NCBI GenBank assembly: GCA_045837725.1
Contig: JBEWZL010000207.1
Span: 1 to 61,428, forward strand
Direction of reading: 5' to 3'
Source: Vermamoeba vermiformis
Lineage: Eukaryota > Tubulinea > Echinamoebida
DNA: 61,428 nucleotides
The translations under genes were made by a program, and so were the position numbers. Position 1 is the stretch's first letter; each line of letters begins with the position of its first letter. This document shows, piece after piece, positions 21,364 to 35,020 of this stretch. Below the pieces are notes generated by a model. That model saw nothing but the letters and a program-made list of their open reading frames with translations. It did no database searches and had not been told where the DNA came from.

Positions 21364-24273
21364 TTAAGCGGTCCATTGATCCAACCAAGCCAACACCGTG
21401 TCGTACCACATGATGCTGTTCTTGGGACGCAAGACCCAGTGATTTTCTTCAGGGAAGAACAACATCTTCGAAGGAATGCCTTGGCGTTGCAAAGCAGTGA
21501 ACACGCCGAGGCCTTGAGTGATGGGCAGACGATAGTCGCGACCACCGTGAATGACAAGCATAGGAGTCTTCCAGTTCTGCACGTACAACGCAGGGTTGAA
21601 CTGCTCGAAGCCAGTCATGTTAACCCAAGGCAAGCCTAACAGAGGATTAGACGCGCCGTTCGCAATAGGATTACTTTCGGCATCACTTACTGCCAAACTC
21701 CCAAGTAGGGAACCACAACTCATCCGTCTCGAAGAAGCCAGCACGAGTGTCGAACAAACCATCGTGCGTGACCAAGCAGCGGAAACGATCAGTTTGACCG
21801 GCGATCCAGTTGATCATCTGAGAAGGGAAGGTCAGATCAGCTTGTAAGGTCTATGGATACTTACGAAGCCACCATAGGAAGCACCGAGGGCACAAACATT
21901 AGCTAAACAAGAACTCGTTAGGCAATGACTAATGACATAAAATGAGTCTTACAAGGATCGACCCAATCGTAGTTCTTGAGGACAAAGTCTACACCGCGCA
22001 TGATGTCTTGGAAAGGAGCACCACCCCAGTCACCGCTCACACGGTCAGTGAATGCTTGACCGAAGCCAGTGGAGCCGTGAGGGTTGATCGTCACGACACC
22101 ATAACCACGTGCCAAGTAGAGTTGAGGGTTCCATCTGTAGCTCCAGTCGTTGTTCCACGAGCCTTGAGGACCACCGTGAATGAGCACGGCCAAAGGAACA
22201 TCTCTGCTCGCAATCATCGTTAGACAAAGACCTCCGAGTAACTGGGTATTGGGTCTGACTTACTGAGCGTTGTTGTTGGGTCTCCAGATCCAGCCTTGGA
22301 CTTGCGAGCCATTCCAGCCTTGGAAGTAGAATGATTGGCCTTGAGGGAAAGCGTACTTGCTAGCCAAGTTGTAGTTGAGGAACGTCAATTGCTCGGGTTG
22401 TCCTCCAATTTCGCCAGTCTTTGAAATAGCAACGGTGAACATATCAGTGGGGGCATTCCACGAGTCCATCAACAAGACAACAGCGTCGTAGCCCATGACC
22501 GATGCTACAGCCATTTGTCCGTGCCAGTTGCCGTCGGTCAACACGCGAGTAGCCTGTCACCAAGGAATTAGTAATGAATAATTGACGGAGTGCCCGTAAT
22601 AGACTTACGGTTTGGTTGCCAATGTTGATCAAGAACAACGCATGGTTGCCATCGTCGTCAGCATCAGCGTACAACGAAGAGTCATCAATGCTCCAGGCCA
22701 GAGCTGTGGTCTGTTAGTCGTCGTTCAAACTTTGCTCAAACAGCGCACTTACATTCGGGAGAGCGGTCCCAGCTGTCGCAAATGCGTCTGTTGGTTTGCT
22801 TGATGCGGTTGAACAAAGTGATGTGCAAGCGGTCAGCTTCAAAACCAGGGCGGTCCATTGTCCTACACGGACTAAGTAAGTTTTCAATAAACTGGATAAT
22901 AGGAGCTTACAAATAAGCAATGGTAATGCCGTCGTGGCTGTAGACAGGATTTTGAGCACGAGCCTTGTATGGTTGCGAGATCCAGTTGATGTGCACGGGA
23001 TTGTAAGCACTGAATTGTCAGTTGTGAGTACGAGTAATGTGACGTTAGAAGATAGGTTAGACGTACTCGACAGTATACACTCTCCAGCTAGTGTTCCAAG
23101 CCTCTTGGTTGTCATCAACGGCAGCGGTGAATGCGATTTCAGAACTGTCCGGAGAAATGTCTGGAATTCGATTAATTAGCGGTGTTCCACAACTTTTCAA
23201 GGAGTCCTTACCAAACTGTTCTAAGCCACCGAAAGGAGGAACAGGGCTGTTGAGTCTGAGTCCTTGGAGCAAATCGACAGGAGGAGTCGAAGGAGCAGAG
23301 CGGCCAATACGACGTAAAATTTTGTCAGCTGGATGTGCAGGGGTGCGAGCTTCAGTCACCTCAGACAAGTCCAATCTGAAGAGGTGAGAGACCTTGCCGT
23401 CATCATACACGTCCCAGTGACGAACGAACCTACATACTTGATAAGAAGCTAGTAATATTTGAGGTTGCTTACAATTTGGTAAAGATGAATCCGGTGTTGG
23501 ATCCACGAGCAGCAATCTCTGCATCACGAGTAGCAGTGCAGTTCAAATCAGGGCAATCAACGTACACACGTGCAGTGAACAACAAGTAGTCACCTAAAAG
23601 CGGATATAAGCTCGAGTGAGTGATTAATATTGTGTATAGAATTACCGCTCGGAGACCACTTCAAGTTGTCAATATCAACGGGCAAATCAGTTAATTGCGC
23701 GGGAGTCTTATCCGAACCGTCAAGACCCATCATCCAAATTTGAGTTGAGCCTATTGTGTTCACACGCGAAGTCAGCTTCGAAACTTCCTGGCTGAATTCT
23801 AATTACCTGATCTGGTCGACAAAAATGCGACAACGTCGCTGCCAGGAGAAATAACGGGATTGTAGTCGCTTTTACCAGCTGTAATTAATATTATTAACAA
23901 TTTTCTGATTTTTTAGAAGATATTTTATGGTAAAATTACCAGGGGGCATAGTTAAGGTTGCTTCAGTGCTGTTGTTGTAAATAATTTGCAAATTAGTGGT
24001 TGATTTATCGGTGGCTTCATCCTATTTATAACAATTAGTGTTTGAAATTGGTTTGACATCCAAAATATTGCAGATTAGCTTCAAGAGTTTCCACGAATAA
24101 AAGTACGAAAATAAAATTACCCAATGTTTGACAGCGTAAACAACTGAGGTGGTTGTGGCTGCGTATCCAGAGAATCTGTTCAACGAGTGCAGAGCATGGC
24201 CATCGAATACGGCCATGGAGCCTAAAAATAGTCCAAGCAGAACTACGGCCAATAAATAGACGTGTTTGGCCAT
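21364..24273 (-). CDS. Secreted prolyl-oligopeptidase-family (S9) dipeptidyl-peptidase
   Basis: About 15 exons can be followed in phase, giving roughly 720 residues. A signal peptide (HVYLLAVVLLGLFLGSMAVF) starts the protein. An N-terminal beta-propeller follows with WSPS and DGSDK-type blades. The catalytic alpha/beta-hydrolase domain has the nucleophile elbow GASYGGF, an acid in HGGRDYRLPI and the histidine in EENHWVL. The order and spacing fit DPP4/DPP5-type serine peptidases, and WEFGS-LPW matches the DPP5 WEFG-xPW word. It should trim dipeptides from extracellular or phagosomal peptides. The intron after the WEFG exon is needed, since reading through gives a stop. Confidence 0.9.
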
Positions 24274-24430
24274 GGCTTACAGTTCAAAAAAAAAACAAAA
24301 TGTTCTTGTGCACGAAACTTCTCTTTGCCCTTCAGCACCGAGCGCACACGTGCTTTTACAACAACATTAGATATTATCGAATATACATTTTATGGGTAAC
24401 TGTACAAGGTTGTGTTCAGCAGACAGGGAA

Positions 24431-25794
24431 TTAGTCGTCTTGTGCACCAGCGTCACTGTGCGCGTCATTAGCACCGTCAATGAGCTCATTATCTTCATCC
24501 TCTCCTTTTTCTATTAAATAAATCATTAATATAAAAGCGCGCATTAACTCAGTGAATAATACATACCTTGCTCGATAACCATCTGATCTGCACCAGTAGC
24601 TGCTTCGGAGTCTTCTAGCCGCTCAGTCGAGGCATTGACATCAACTTCCTGCTCGGCTTCTGCGACGTATTGTGCTTCAGGGTTTATAATGTCAAACTTG
24701 AGAATTGGTTCTTCGTCTGTTGGTGCCCACCACGACACCATGCCCATGCCTGACTCGTACGTGGAGGCCTGTCAATATGTTAATCGATGACACTGGGACC
24801 ATGATAACGACAGATAGACGTACAGTAATGATGATTGGTGACACGAGGGCGTTGTCTGCGGTCGCGCCAGACACGTGTTCACCGGTCGCTGTATTATCAC
24901 CTGCGGCAGCGGCTGCGTTGGCTGTTGTAGTAGCAGCAGTAGGTGCTGAGCTCGGTGCGAGGGACTGGTTGTTAGTGGGATTGAGCATCAACGACTTGAC
25001 TGAAGGCGGGTTGAACTGGACACTTTCAACTCGACACCTGCACTCACTCGTTAGCACGAGCTCATTATTCTATCGTATTTTTATGTGCGCACCTGATGAG
25101 TTTTTTGGCCTCCATAACTAACTCGTGCTCGCCATATTGCCAAACCCATTTGCCGTCGTCACTAAAAGATTGTTGGCACGTGTTGGACGAGATAAAGATA
25201 TTTTATACGTACAAGGCAGAAGGATCGGGTAAAAATGAAGCGGGGATGTAAATGTGCTCGAAGAATTTGATGGAAACTAGCGTCGTTAGTATTTCTGGTA
25301 TTATTCTCGAAACTGATCGGATCTTCAACGCCTTACCTCGAATGTAGTCTTGAGTGCATTCTTTAATTTCTCCTACTAATATTTCGCCCAAAAAAGGCTT
25401 AAACACGATCATTCTGAACTTAACTCTCGTGTGGCTGCAAAACAAAAATCAGCAATTAATTCAAAAACTAAATTGCCAAAAAATGCAATAAATTGCTTAC
25501 ATATACTATAATTATTATGGGGTGATTTTATTAATTTTTTTAACGTACCTTCCACCGTCTCCTGCCATAATAATGCCATCTCCGACATCCACAATATCGT
25601 ACAGCTTTATACATAATCCAATGTTTTCTAGTACCTACACAATAATTAATATTCTCATCGGTGAGTTGATTTGACAGCCATACTCTGTTAGAATATTTTT
25701 TGTTGATCTGGAACTGGATCGCCTCCAACTCCTTCGCGTCGAACTCGCTGGGAGGAATTCGCACGGTATCTTCAATGAGGGCGAGTAAAAACAT
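24431..25794 (-). CDS. RPC8: RNA polymerase III subunit RPC8 (Rpc25/POLR3H)
   Basis: Eight exons give about 290 residues. The N-terminal SHS2-type tip domain is clear (MFLLALIEDTVRIPPSEF, then EAIQFQINKKYSNRV and LCIKLYDIVDVGDG). It is followed by SHTRVKFRMIVFKPFLGE-ILVGEI and the OB-fold with YIPASFLPD. RPC8 pairs with RPC9 to form the pol III stalk that helps initiation. The start at 25794 matches the family (MF-L at residue 1). An in-frame ATG at 25866 would add 24 residues and may be upstream noise. An Ala/Thr/Asn-rich insert of about 60 residues precedes the conserved GMGMVSWW end, and an acidic tail of about 60 residues follows it. Both are longer than in animals or yeast. Confidence 0.9.
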
Positions 25795-26098
25795 AAAAGT
25801 TTTGGATTGTTGATCCTTTGTTGTGCGAGCAAGAGCGACTGCGCCAAAATAAGCTAAAATCTCCATTTATCTCCCAATTTCATTTCGGGCCGTAAGTTCC
25901 GCAACGCCGTTTTCGGCAATTCTTTGCTTTTATTTAACGCTCAATACGGTGAACTATAGCGGACGTCCCGAGCGTCACTACTTTCAGCTGGTGAACAAAC
26001 TAATTTTGGCAAACAATCGTGCCAAAGTTTGAAATCCCAAAACTTAGCTGTTGCAAAGTCACTTTTGAATCAAACGACCACAAAAGTCCACGACAAAA

Positions 26099-29000
26099 AT
26101 GAGGCACTCTCTTTTGTTGCTGGTGGTATCGTTAATAGCTGTGGTTTACTACGCGTGTGCAGGTAAGACGCATCTGATCTATCAGAAAACAAAAATTAAG
26201 CAACGAATAATAATTTATTTTATTTTCGCAGCTGCGCCGCAAGTAGTAAATGCTGACTACGAAGTAAGTTTCAACGCCAAAGTATTATTCCACGCGCAAT
26301 ATGTAACAGTTAATTTCATAGATCAAGACCGCTGTAATTGCGGGAACGGAATATAAATCAGCTGTATTTAATATCGACTTCGACCAAGACATTTATCTTC
26401 TGGAAAATTTCCCCTGTCCATGCGGTAGTTGCTCATCGACGAATTTGCCCGCCGTTAATGAAACAGGTTACAACATTTCGTCATTGGCTCTTAACACGTG
26501 GGCAGAGGTACTTTATATATGATTCATTATCTTAATAATATCGAATCTTAATCTAAATTGGTTCACACCTGTTATGGATTCTGATCGTTACACGTGTCTC
26601 AGGACGAACTTGTCGGCACTGGCTCAATTAAATACTACAAATTTACCATCGACAGTACGCAGGCGTGCCATAATATCTACGTCGAAACGGAAAGTCTAAC
26701 GGGCTTCATTGCCGTTTACGTATCCAGCCGAAGGTAAGCAATGTGTTCTCATTGTCAAGTAGATCGGATACAGCAACGTTAATTCACAATTAATTTCTTC
26801 TGCTTTCGGTTTATTCAATGACATTCATTCGAATCATTTAATGTGATAGATTAGAGGAGGGGACACGATATGAAACCTGAAACTAACCACGTTTGTTATC
26901 CAGAGTTCCAGTCACAGACGATTACGATTGGTATCGCCCTGTATCGGGCAGACGCTACCTGCCTCTTTGCAATTCGCACAGCGCCTTCGGAGTGGGAACT
27001 TACTACGTGGGAGTGCGCGCCAACAATTTTTTCAACGTTTACAACCGCTACAAGGTGCGCGTTGTGACGCAAAGCACCGGAACCTGTCCTCCTACAAGAA
27101 CAATGCCGTCTATTCCTACAGGTAAGCGTTTTGATTCAGTAATATCTACCGACTTTTTCCTATTTTGGACAATTTCCAGTTTTAGATCTCTGAAAAATTT
27201 TTTCGATTGCTTGGTCAATCGTTATAATCGCCGCTTTAACGGGTAGTTACGCATCTTATAATTTTTCCATTCGAATCAGATTATCCAGCATCGTTCCGGT
27301 GGGTTCAAGATGGAATTCCAATCAATAATTTCGCTCAGCCCGGTGTCTATCATTATTATGGCTATAATGTGGAGACTCCTTGCACTAGATTCGCTGCATC
27401 TGTCCATAAGAACACTAGTCTTGTCGGTGACGTGGATATATACGTATCAACTTTGAACCACGATATTGGCTTCCGTCGCAATCTTGATTTTAGAAACGAT
27501 TGGCTGTCGAATTTGGACGGTGAAGATTCGGTCACCTTTTATCGCTGCTCTGAGACAGTTCCATGGACCATTTTCATGGCTGTTACTGCTTATGATTTGG
27601 AGACTGGTTACGACATTGTTGCCACTACACGTGAGTATACTATTGACAAGTCTATAAAAGGTACTGCCTTCTAACTAATGTATACAGAGGACTCGACATT
27701 CATGTACACGGACATTAATTCTATGCAATTGAATTCGCCGCAGAACCATCTTGCTCGTAAGTGCCAATTTGCAACCCAATTTAGGTGTTAATATACTTAT
27801 GCATTCAATAGGTACATTCCGTCTTGAGTGCAGTGACCCCAACGTTGCGGCAAACGTTGAAAGATTTTACTGCGAGTTCCCTGCGTACGACCGTTGTTTG
27901 ACTGACGCAGGCTTTTACTGCTGTTATCCAATGTACCCCATTGCAGCTATCGAGACCACTAATCCTTACTGGCCTTGGAACGCTGCCAATTCTCGCATTA
28001 GATCCGTCGCTCAACTTTCATGGTAAGTATAAACTTTTCCTTAGCTGAATTGTTGCTGATCGTTCTTTAGGGCTGATGAAAACTACCAAATTGATTGGAT
28101 TCGCAATCGCATTTCTTTTGCTCTATTGATGTCTACGAGGTTTGAAGACGACTACTTCAGATTCGTTCAATCAGATGACCTTTCGAGCTGTAAGGTCGTG
28201 TGGTTAGGATCAATCGTCAATCAACAGGGAGAGGTACAGTCACCATATACGCCCATAATAGGCACCGGATCTAATGCATTTCAGGCTATTTCAACGGATA
28301 CCGAGTTCAAAGCCAAGGATTTGCAATGCACCAAATCGATTGATACTTTAGTCCACGAGAGCACGACAATCATCGAAGACATGTCACAATCGACCGACTA
28401 TTTGGAACTCACCAAGTCACACTTTAAGATTAATTTTGAGTACTTGAAGGAGGATTGGGGAGGTTGCAACAAGTTTGTTCTTAATTTTGGTGAAAGCACC
28501 ACTCAAACTCTTGTCATACCCGACATTCGTGCTTGCACGCACTTCCCGAACACGACCTCGTGGAGCGAAGACCCTTGCTGCAACGCTGAGTAAGTACCGT
28601 GAAATTAGTTTGGGCTTTGATGCTAACGAAGATTTAGGTTGCAATTCGAGCAATGCTGTGCTGCTCAAAACTTGGACTTGTCTAACACGGTAATGACTGC
28701 CAATCCTAACGCCGATGCCATTACAGCGAAGTGCTACACTCCTTCGTGCACCAAGAAACAAGTGCTGAACTTGGCGTCATTGCAGAAGGGCATCAATGAC
28801 TTGAATACAGGTACGTCTACGACTACTTCGTCGCGCTTGTGCTGATCATCTCTAGGTTGCACTGCCAACTTTATTCAACAAGCAGACCCTACCTTGGTAG
28901 ATTCGCTTTCAAGCTTCGTTCGCGATTGTCAAGTGCAAATTTGGGGCGAACAACTCGAAGGTGTCAAGTGCTCCAATGACAGCGATTGCTACAGCAACAA

Positions 29001-32000
29001 CTGCAACAAAACTTTTGGCATTTGCACGCAGGGCATTGAAGAGACATTGTCGTGCCTCGCCGACAAAGTGAATCCCATCGTTGGAAGATTTTTGTTCAAC
29101 CAATGGGGCATCTTGGCAAACGTTACCAAGGACCTTTTGGTCGAGCAGTTGCGCACCCGATTTGTCATTTCGAATCAGTGCACTGGTCCTACTTCGATCA
29201 AGTACCGTGACAACTACTGGTGGAGCAGAGACGAGGCCACGTGTTCCGATGACTGCTTGGTCAACGGTCTCGAAACTCACTGCTTGGATACACTTTGCCC
29301 CATTCTTCCTGTTTGCGATTATCAACAACTCGGCTTGTGTTATCGTAGCTGGGTACGTACATGCCGTGGTTGCCGTGAGATATCCTCTTCTAACATTTTT
29401 AATTAGTACTTCACTCAAGGCAAGGTTGGCAACTGTTTGAATGACAAGACATGCAACTGGTTGTCCTGCGCAAACAAGACAGCTGCACAATGTGAGAGCG
29501 ACTGCAACACGTTTACTGCAGATCATTTCTGCGGTGACTGTCGCTCTGGCACTTACCCGTGCAAAGAAATGACTGACAGAACTGACAAAACTACGTGCGA
29601 CACGGGAGTTTGCAGTGTAGACTCGTCTATTCCTCCTGATCAATGTGCGAACTATGGTTCTTGCACTGCTCTCTGCAGTGGCGGTGCTTGTCTCAACAAG
29701 ACTGCTTGCGAAAGCAGCGGAACAGTAAGTTGAACATAACAATCTTTAGGCTCGTCTAACGCACTTCGTTTAGTGCTCTGATCTGGCATTGTTCGCCAAC
29801 TTTATCAAGGCCAAGCCCGCTGCTACTGGCGTTTGTTTGTCACATTTCGTGTTCTCTTTGGACGGCTCTGCTGTGTGCGACGAAGCTTCACAGCTCCAAA
29901 CTGATGTCGGTTGTGCTGAGCTTTCAGTAACCCAAGGTCAGTGCACTGGTGCGAATCAACGCTGGTGGAATTTTGCCTCGTCAGCTCAGCAATGCTCGTT
30001 CACCGTCTGTCAAGAGACTTACAACGGCAACCGCTTTAACACGTGGAAGACTCCAGCGGAGTGTCTATCAACTTGCGGTGGAAAGTCAGTTGACGTGCTT
30101 ACTTGGACACCGGTATGTTGTCTCGTAGCTGCATTACTCGTCGTTCTAATCGGAGTGCGTAGGGTCAATGGTCTCAAGGCACAGTGCAGCCATTAGTTTG
30201 GTTGCCTCGTCAATATATTACTGTCAATTCGCTAGGTCAAATCTTTGACTTCATTTCATTCCGTAGCGCAATCAACAACGCCATTGTCAATAAGTTGGCA
30301 TTCGCTTACACGACAGAAGCACTGTGCCGTTACGACTCCCTTGTAAAGGCTGTGAGTTACATCGCTTGCGACTGCAACTCAGACATTTACGACGGTGACT
30401 GTGCTCACGGTGACATCTCTGCTTCGTACTTGGTCGGAGCCCTGGCTGCTTGCCCGTACATCGAGTCATCTTTGAACGTACGTGCTCGTGTTATATTACT
30501 TGAAATTTAAGTATGTAACCTTTTCATAGGCACCTCCTGCCTTCCTCACGGTATTCTCGAACACAATTTCTCAGAACTCCTTCTGCAAGGCCGTACAACT
30601 CGATCGATTGCCCGCAGCGTTCTTCCAAGTCGAAACGACCCTCGCTTTGTCTTCAGAGATTTATCAAAAGAGACTGTTCAACACTTTCTCAGTCGTTAAG
30701 AACGATCAAGGAGCTACGATTGGTCAAATCGTGACTGACGGCATCAAGATCCGTATTGACGACAGCTCCGCTATTGCCAATGAATTCGAGCTTTGCATTC
30801 AAATCAACGATGACATTGGCGTCTACAACGAGTACACTGAGAACGGGTTCGCAGTGTTAGAGTAAGCCTTGCGTTCTTTAGTACATCGAGAAGTTAATTA
30901 ACCCTTTCTTAGCGAATCTACCAATACTATTTACTCGACAAGTTTCGATATCACGCGCAACGGCAATCAGATCTGCGCTCGAGTTTTCAACGGCACATTC
31001 TTTGGTATTGCCCGCATGGAGTCCTGGGAGGAAGAACAACCTTTTGACGAGCAACAACAGCAAATGAAGTGGGTTGGTGTCGCGTTCTATTTCCTTGGTG
31101 CAGCCTTTGGTGTCTTCCAATTGATTATTATTGCTATGCACCATACCAACCTCCGCCGTACCCGCACTAAGAAGATTATCTTCTGCGTGTTCACTCTTGC
31201 ATTCTTGTTGCGTAAGTTTTCCAAACTACTAATTTAATTTATTTTAATCCAGATCAAACACAAATTTAAATCTGGAATCGCGAACATTTCATTTTCGTAC
31301 ATTTTCGACCTTGTAAACGAAAAGCGGATTAATAATTATTACTTCTTTAGTCCGAGGCATTTACTTCACGTTCCCGCCTTCATTGCTTGCGGATTCGTTC
31401 GTGATCCAGTACTTGCTGTTCGAGTTGCCGCAGTTCATGTTCTTCTCGCTCTACACCATCATTTTGTTCTTGTGGAACCAGGTCTTGATTCGACAATCAG
31501 TCGTCTCCAAGGGCCGCTCCAGAGGTCGCATCCGTCGAGCATTGATCGGTTACCTCGTTGCCAATGCCTTCATGTACGCAGTGTTCGTCGTCTTCTTGCT
31601 GATCTATCGATTCTGGGATAGCGCTACTGAAGTCTGTCTCATCGATATCTCCACTGCTGCGACACAAGATCGCTTCTACATCACATTGGCCTATCGTATT
31701 TTCATCGCCGTTGTCTGCTTTGGCGTCAGTTTGGCGTTCATGATTCAAGGCATCAAGTTCATAGTTGTAAGTACCACTGCAGTGTACACTATACACCCAA
31801 CAAGTGCTAATTGCATGTTGTACTTCAGATCTTCCGTAAGAGCAAGATGGTGAACACGTCGGGCAAGAAGAGTCGTGTCAGAATTTTGATCACGTTTGTC
31901 GCCGTGCTATGTACGGCGTTATTCATTGGCCGAACAATCGTCTTCTTGTACGCAGCTGTCACGGGCAATCAAGTCGTCATTATCATCTTCGTCTTGTTCG

Positions 32001-32533
32001 AGGCATTGCCTTGCTACGGTACGTTACAAGTCTACTGTCTCATATAGCTCTCCATTACTAACGCACTGTTCTTAGCACTATTGTACTATTTGCGTCCGTT
32101 CAACTTCAAAGACATCCTTGGCGTGAGTGGAGACTCCACTACTCAAGGTAGTTCAGCGCGTGGCGTCTCGATGAACTCTGCCAAAGAGTACCCTTACTCT
32201 AACACCACGCACACAAACAACGCGTCGACTACCAACGATACCGATCGTCATACGGATGGTGAAGAGTACCCGAGTGACTCTGATAGTGAGATGGATACTG
32301 CTCGTACGGGCACACTGCGCAGAAATTCCACAGCTGTGCCTCCTGCAGCGATGGAAGAGGGCTTGACGAACAACAACACTCTGCCAACACCATTGCCCAT
32401 GGACATCAAGAGCAGCTCAGAGCCTAGTCCCTCCGAGAGATCTTCGTCTTCGAACGATTCAGATGACGAGAACTCTTCGTCGTCTTCATCGAGTAGCAAA
32501 CAAGACAGTAGCCAATACTCTTCGTCAAACTAA
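26099..32533 (+). CDS. Large receptor-like protein: PPC-like and Cys-rich ectodomain with THH1/TOM1-type 7TM region
   Basis: About 20 exons, followed in phase through the first nine and the last five, give roughly 1700 residues. A signal peptide starts the protein (HSLLLLVVSLIAVVYYACA). The ectodomain begins with repeated modules like the pre-peptidase C-terminal (PPC) fold (GTGSIKYYKFTID, GDVDIYVSTLNHD). Residues from about 600 on are cysteine-rich, with an EGF-like patch (CSNDSDCYSNNCNKTFGIC). The C-terminal 450 residues span the membrane seven times and match the THH1/TOM1/TOM3 family: LPQFMFFSLYTIILFLWNQ, VAVLCTALFIGRTIVFLYA and ALLYYLRPF line up with the plant proteins in order. The last 150 residues are a Ser/Asp/Glu-rich cytosolic tail with a poly-Ser run. 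A surface receptor or sensor is inferred. Plant TOM1 lacks such an ectodomain. The 3' end converges on the kelch/EGF gene 157 bp away. Confidence 0.8.
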
Positions 32534-32690
32534 ATAATAACTACAACCTAATGTAAATTTTGTATTTAAGCGCGTTTAATTAAATTCCCTATTAAATTAT
32601 CTTCTTTAAGAGTCCTTCTAACGACACCGACGTCGTTTCATCGGCAGCAACTTATCGGGAGATAAACTTATTGAGAGCGCAGGGCTTTGT

Positions 32691-34531
32691 TTACAAGGTA
32701 AAAACAGAAATCAAAGCAATGATCGTTGTTCCAACAAACGATGCACTGCTTGTTTTTCGTGAAGGAGTATTCCCTGCGCTTGGTGTTGCAACGGAGCCAG
32801 GAGCATCAGCGATGGGAGTGTCTACTGGAATGGCAACAGGACCAGTCGTGCAAGTGAAGCCATCACCACTGAAGCCAGGGTTGCACCTGCACGAGTATCC
32901 GAACATCTCTTCAACACACACAGCGTTCACGTCACACTTGTTGGCAGCGGGAGAAGAGCACTGGTCGCCGGGAATGAACCAAATGTCTTTTCGACTAGGA
33001 ATATGAGCGGGAGTGCTTAAATAGCCACCGACAATGTACGTGTCACCGTTGAAGTTTCTCGAATTTGTTGCTGCAAAGCTTGTCGTGCAAGGGTACTTCG
33101 AGCCAGGCTGACGATAGTTTACATAAGTACCGTTGGTTTCGAGTACGTTAATGCTGCCGTAGCCAAGCTTCCATTGCTTCAAGCTCTTGCTGTACACCCA
33201 CACTTGATCGCTAGCCCCAGCTGTTCCGTTGTCATTGAATGTGGTACCAGGGACAAGCAACAGAGTACCGTCCATTCGGTCCACCAACAGCGAGCCTTGC
33301 GAGGCGCCCGGATGGTTGTCAGCATGAAAATCAGCAGATACTGATACAGAACGAGCTTTGAAAGTATCAGGGCCGTACTCAAGCTCGTACTGTCTCGTGC
33401 CACTGGTGTCAAAAGTCCACAAGCTGCCGTAGTCGCCCGTTCCAGAGGCACTTTGGCCCCAACCACCAAACAACCAGACACGATCATTCTCGTCCATAAA
33501 ACAGCCCGCAAGTTCAGTTCCACCGTAGAATGTTGCATTGTGCGTCCGAGTGATGGGAAAAGTGCTACCGTAGATAAAGTTCCAGTTCAGCGACGTAGTG
33601 TTGAAGTGCCACACGCTGTTTGAGATGCCGTAGTAGTTGTAGCCGCCAAGGAGCCACAGGTTGTTTTGCGTGTCAGCGACCAAACAATGACCTTCGTACT
33701 GACCAGGCCACACGTCTTCGCCAGCTTGACCAGGAATAGCACCTTTACTCGGGAGAGTATTCGACGGGTGCTGTCCAAACACTCTCATGAACATCCACGA
33801 AGTCGTGTTGAACATCCACAACTCGCCGTTGTACTCGTACGAATAGAGCCACAGATTGTCGTATTTATCCACAGTCATGCCACTGTAAGCGATACCACCA
33901 GGATGATTGTTCTCGTCAGGTACACCAAGGGTACCGGCTTGGCGTGGATTTTGGACGACCGGGTCGTTGGATGCGGTGCTGCTGTTTCCCCACACGTAGC
34001 GATATTGGTCCGTCTTCGGGTTGTAATTCCACACGTTGAACAAAAATGGCTGATCCATGTAGGAAGCAATACGATAGTTCATACCGAACATGATCCAAAG
34101 GATGCCCTTTGAATCCATGGCAGTAAGTGGCACGTTTCCACGAGGACCAGCCCCGTTGGTGATAGTAGACCAAACACCCTTTTCGGCGCTATAGTCTTCC
34201 ACGATATCGGCCGGTGAAGCTGAGAATGTTTATCAAATTAGTTTACGTTTTGCAGTGCAATTAACAGACTTTATATGGTAAAAGGTAAGCTGCGTCGGGC
34301 CATCCAATTTAACGCGTTGCCTCAACCAGAATACTATTTTTAATCTTTACAAATTTTTAAATAATCTAAAAAAGCGTTTTTGGTTACACTACTGAAATCT
34401 ATATAATTCATCCGGTAGTACTTACAAAGGTCAGTATTGGAGGGAGAAATCCAGATGGGCTCGTAGGAAGTGGCACTAACCATTCCGTAAAGAATGAAAA
34501 TAGCGCTCAAAGCTGCGAGATAACGTTTCAT
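32691..34531 (-). CDS. GPI-anchored kelch-like beta-propeller and EGF-domain surface protein
   Basis: Exons 34531-34426 and 34219-32691 join in phase to 544 residues. The signal peptide is YLAALSAIFILYGMVSA. Residues 40-430 form kelch-like blades with recurring LWLLGGYNYYG, VWLFGGWGQS and YIVGGYLST cores. One EGF-like domain follows (CDVNAVCVEEMFGYSCRC then NPGFSGDGFTC), then a Pro/Ser/Thr linker and a hydrophobic C-terminus with no following charge (FVGTTIIALISVFTL), typical of a GPI-attachment signal. The start was set at the ATG before the signal peptide; frame upstream of it has only a TTG. A cell-surface binding role is inferred. Confidence 0.85.
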
Positions 34532-35020
34532 GGCTTGTAGTTGCCCTTGCAAAAACAATAATCAGTAAATGCACAACGAGACTTGTAGCTCTGGCCTGCC
34601 TAAGAACGCTGAGGTCAAGTTTTAAAAACTATTTTCAACGATTCCGCAGGTTTAAACTGAAAAGACCAAATTTGGAATTTTTGTACCGGATAATTTTTAA
34701 CCGACCAATCCGATTTGAAGCTGTTTTTTCTGAGCTACTTCCTATAAACGTTGAATCATAAGTACATTTGAATGACGCTGCAATTCTCCGCCACGATCAA
34801 GTTACCTATGGACGGCTGCGATGTAAAGTCGGAGCAGTTCATCCATCCGCCACCATCGAAGAAAGAAAGCTAGAAACTAAATTGTAACAATTTGTTATTG
34901 CTTAGAGTAATATTGTATGCCGAAGATCCAATACCAGGACTGCCATTTTTTTTTTGATTTTCTTTCATTGGCAGCGAAGTTTTTTGTTCAACAGCTCCTT
35001 CATAAATATTAATTACAAAG
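34532..35020. other. Intergenic, 489 bp
   Basis: Lies between the start of the kelch/EGF gene and the end of MscS2. A 33-codon plus-strand frame (34772-34873) has coding-like composition but no partner exon or family match. Nothing else is visible. Confidence 0.4.

Noticed and set aside
34772-34873. 33-codon plus-strand frame between the kelch/EGF and MscS2 genes
   Set aside because: Short, with no partner exon and no known family; kept only as a note.
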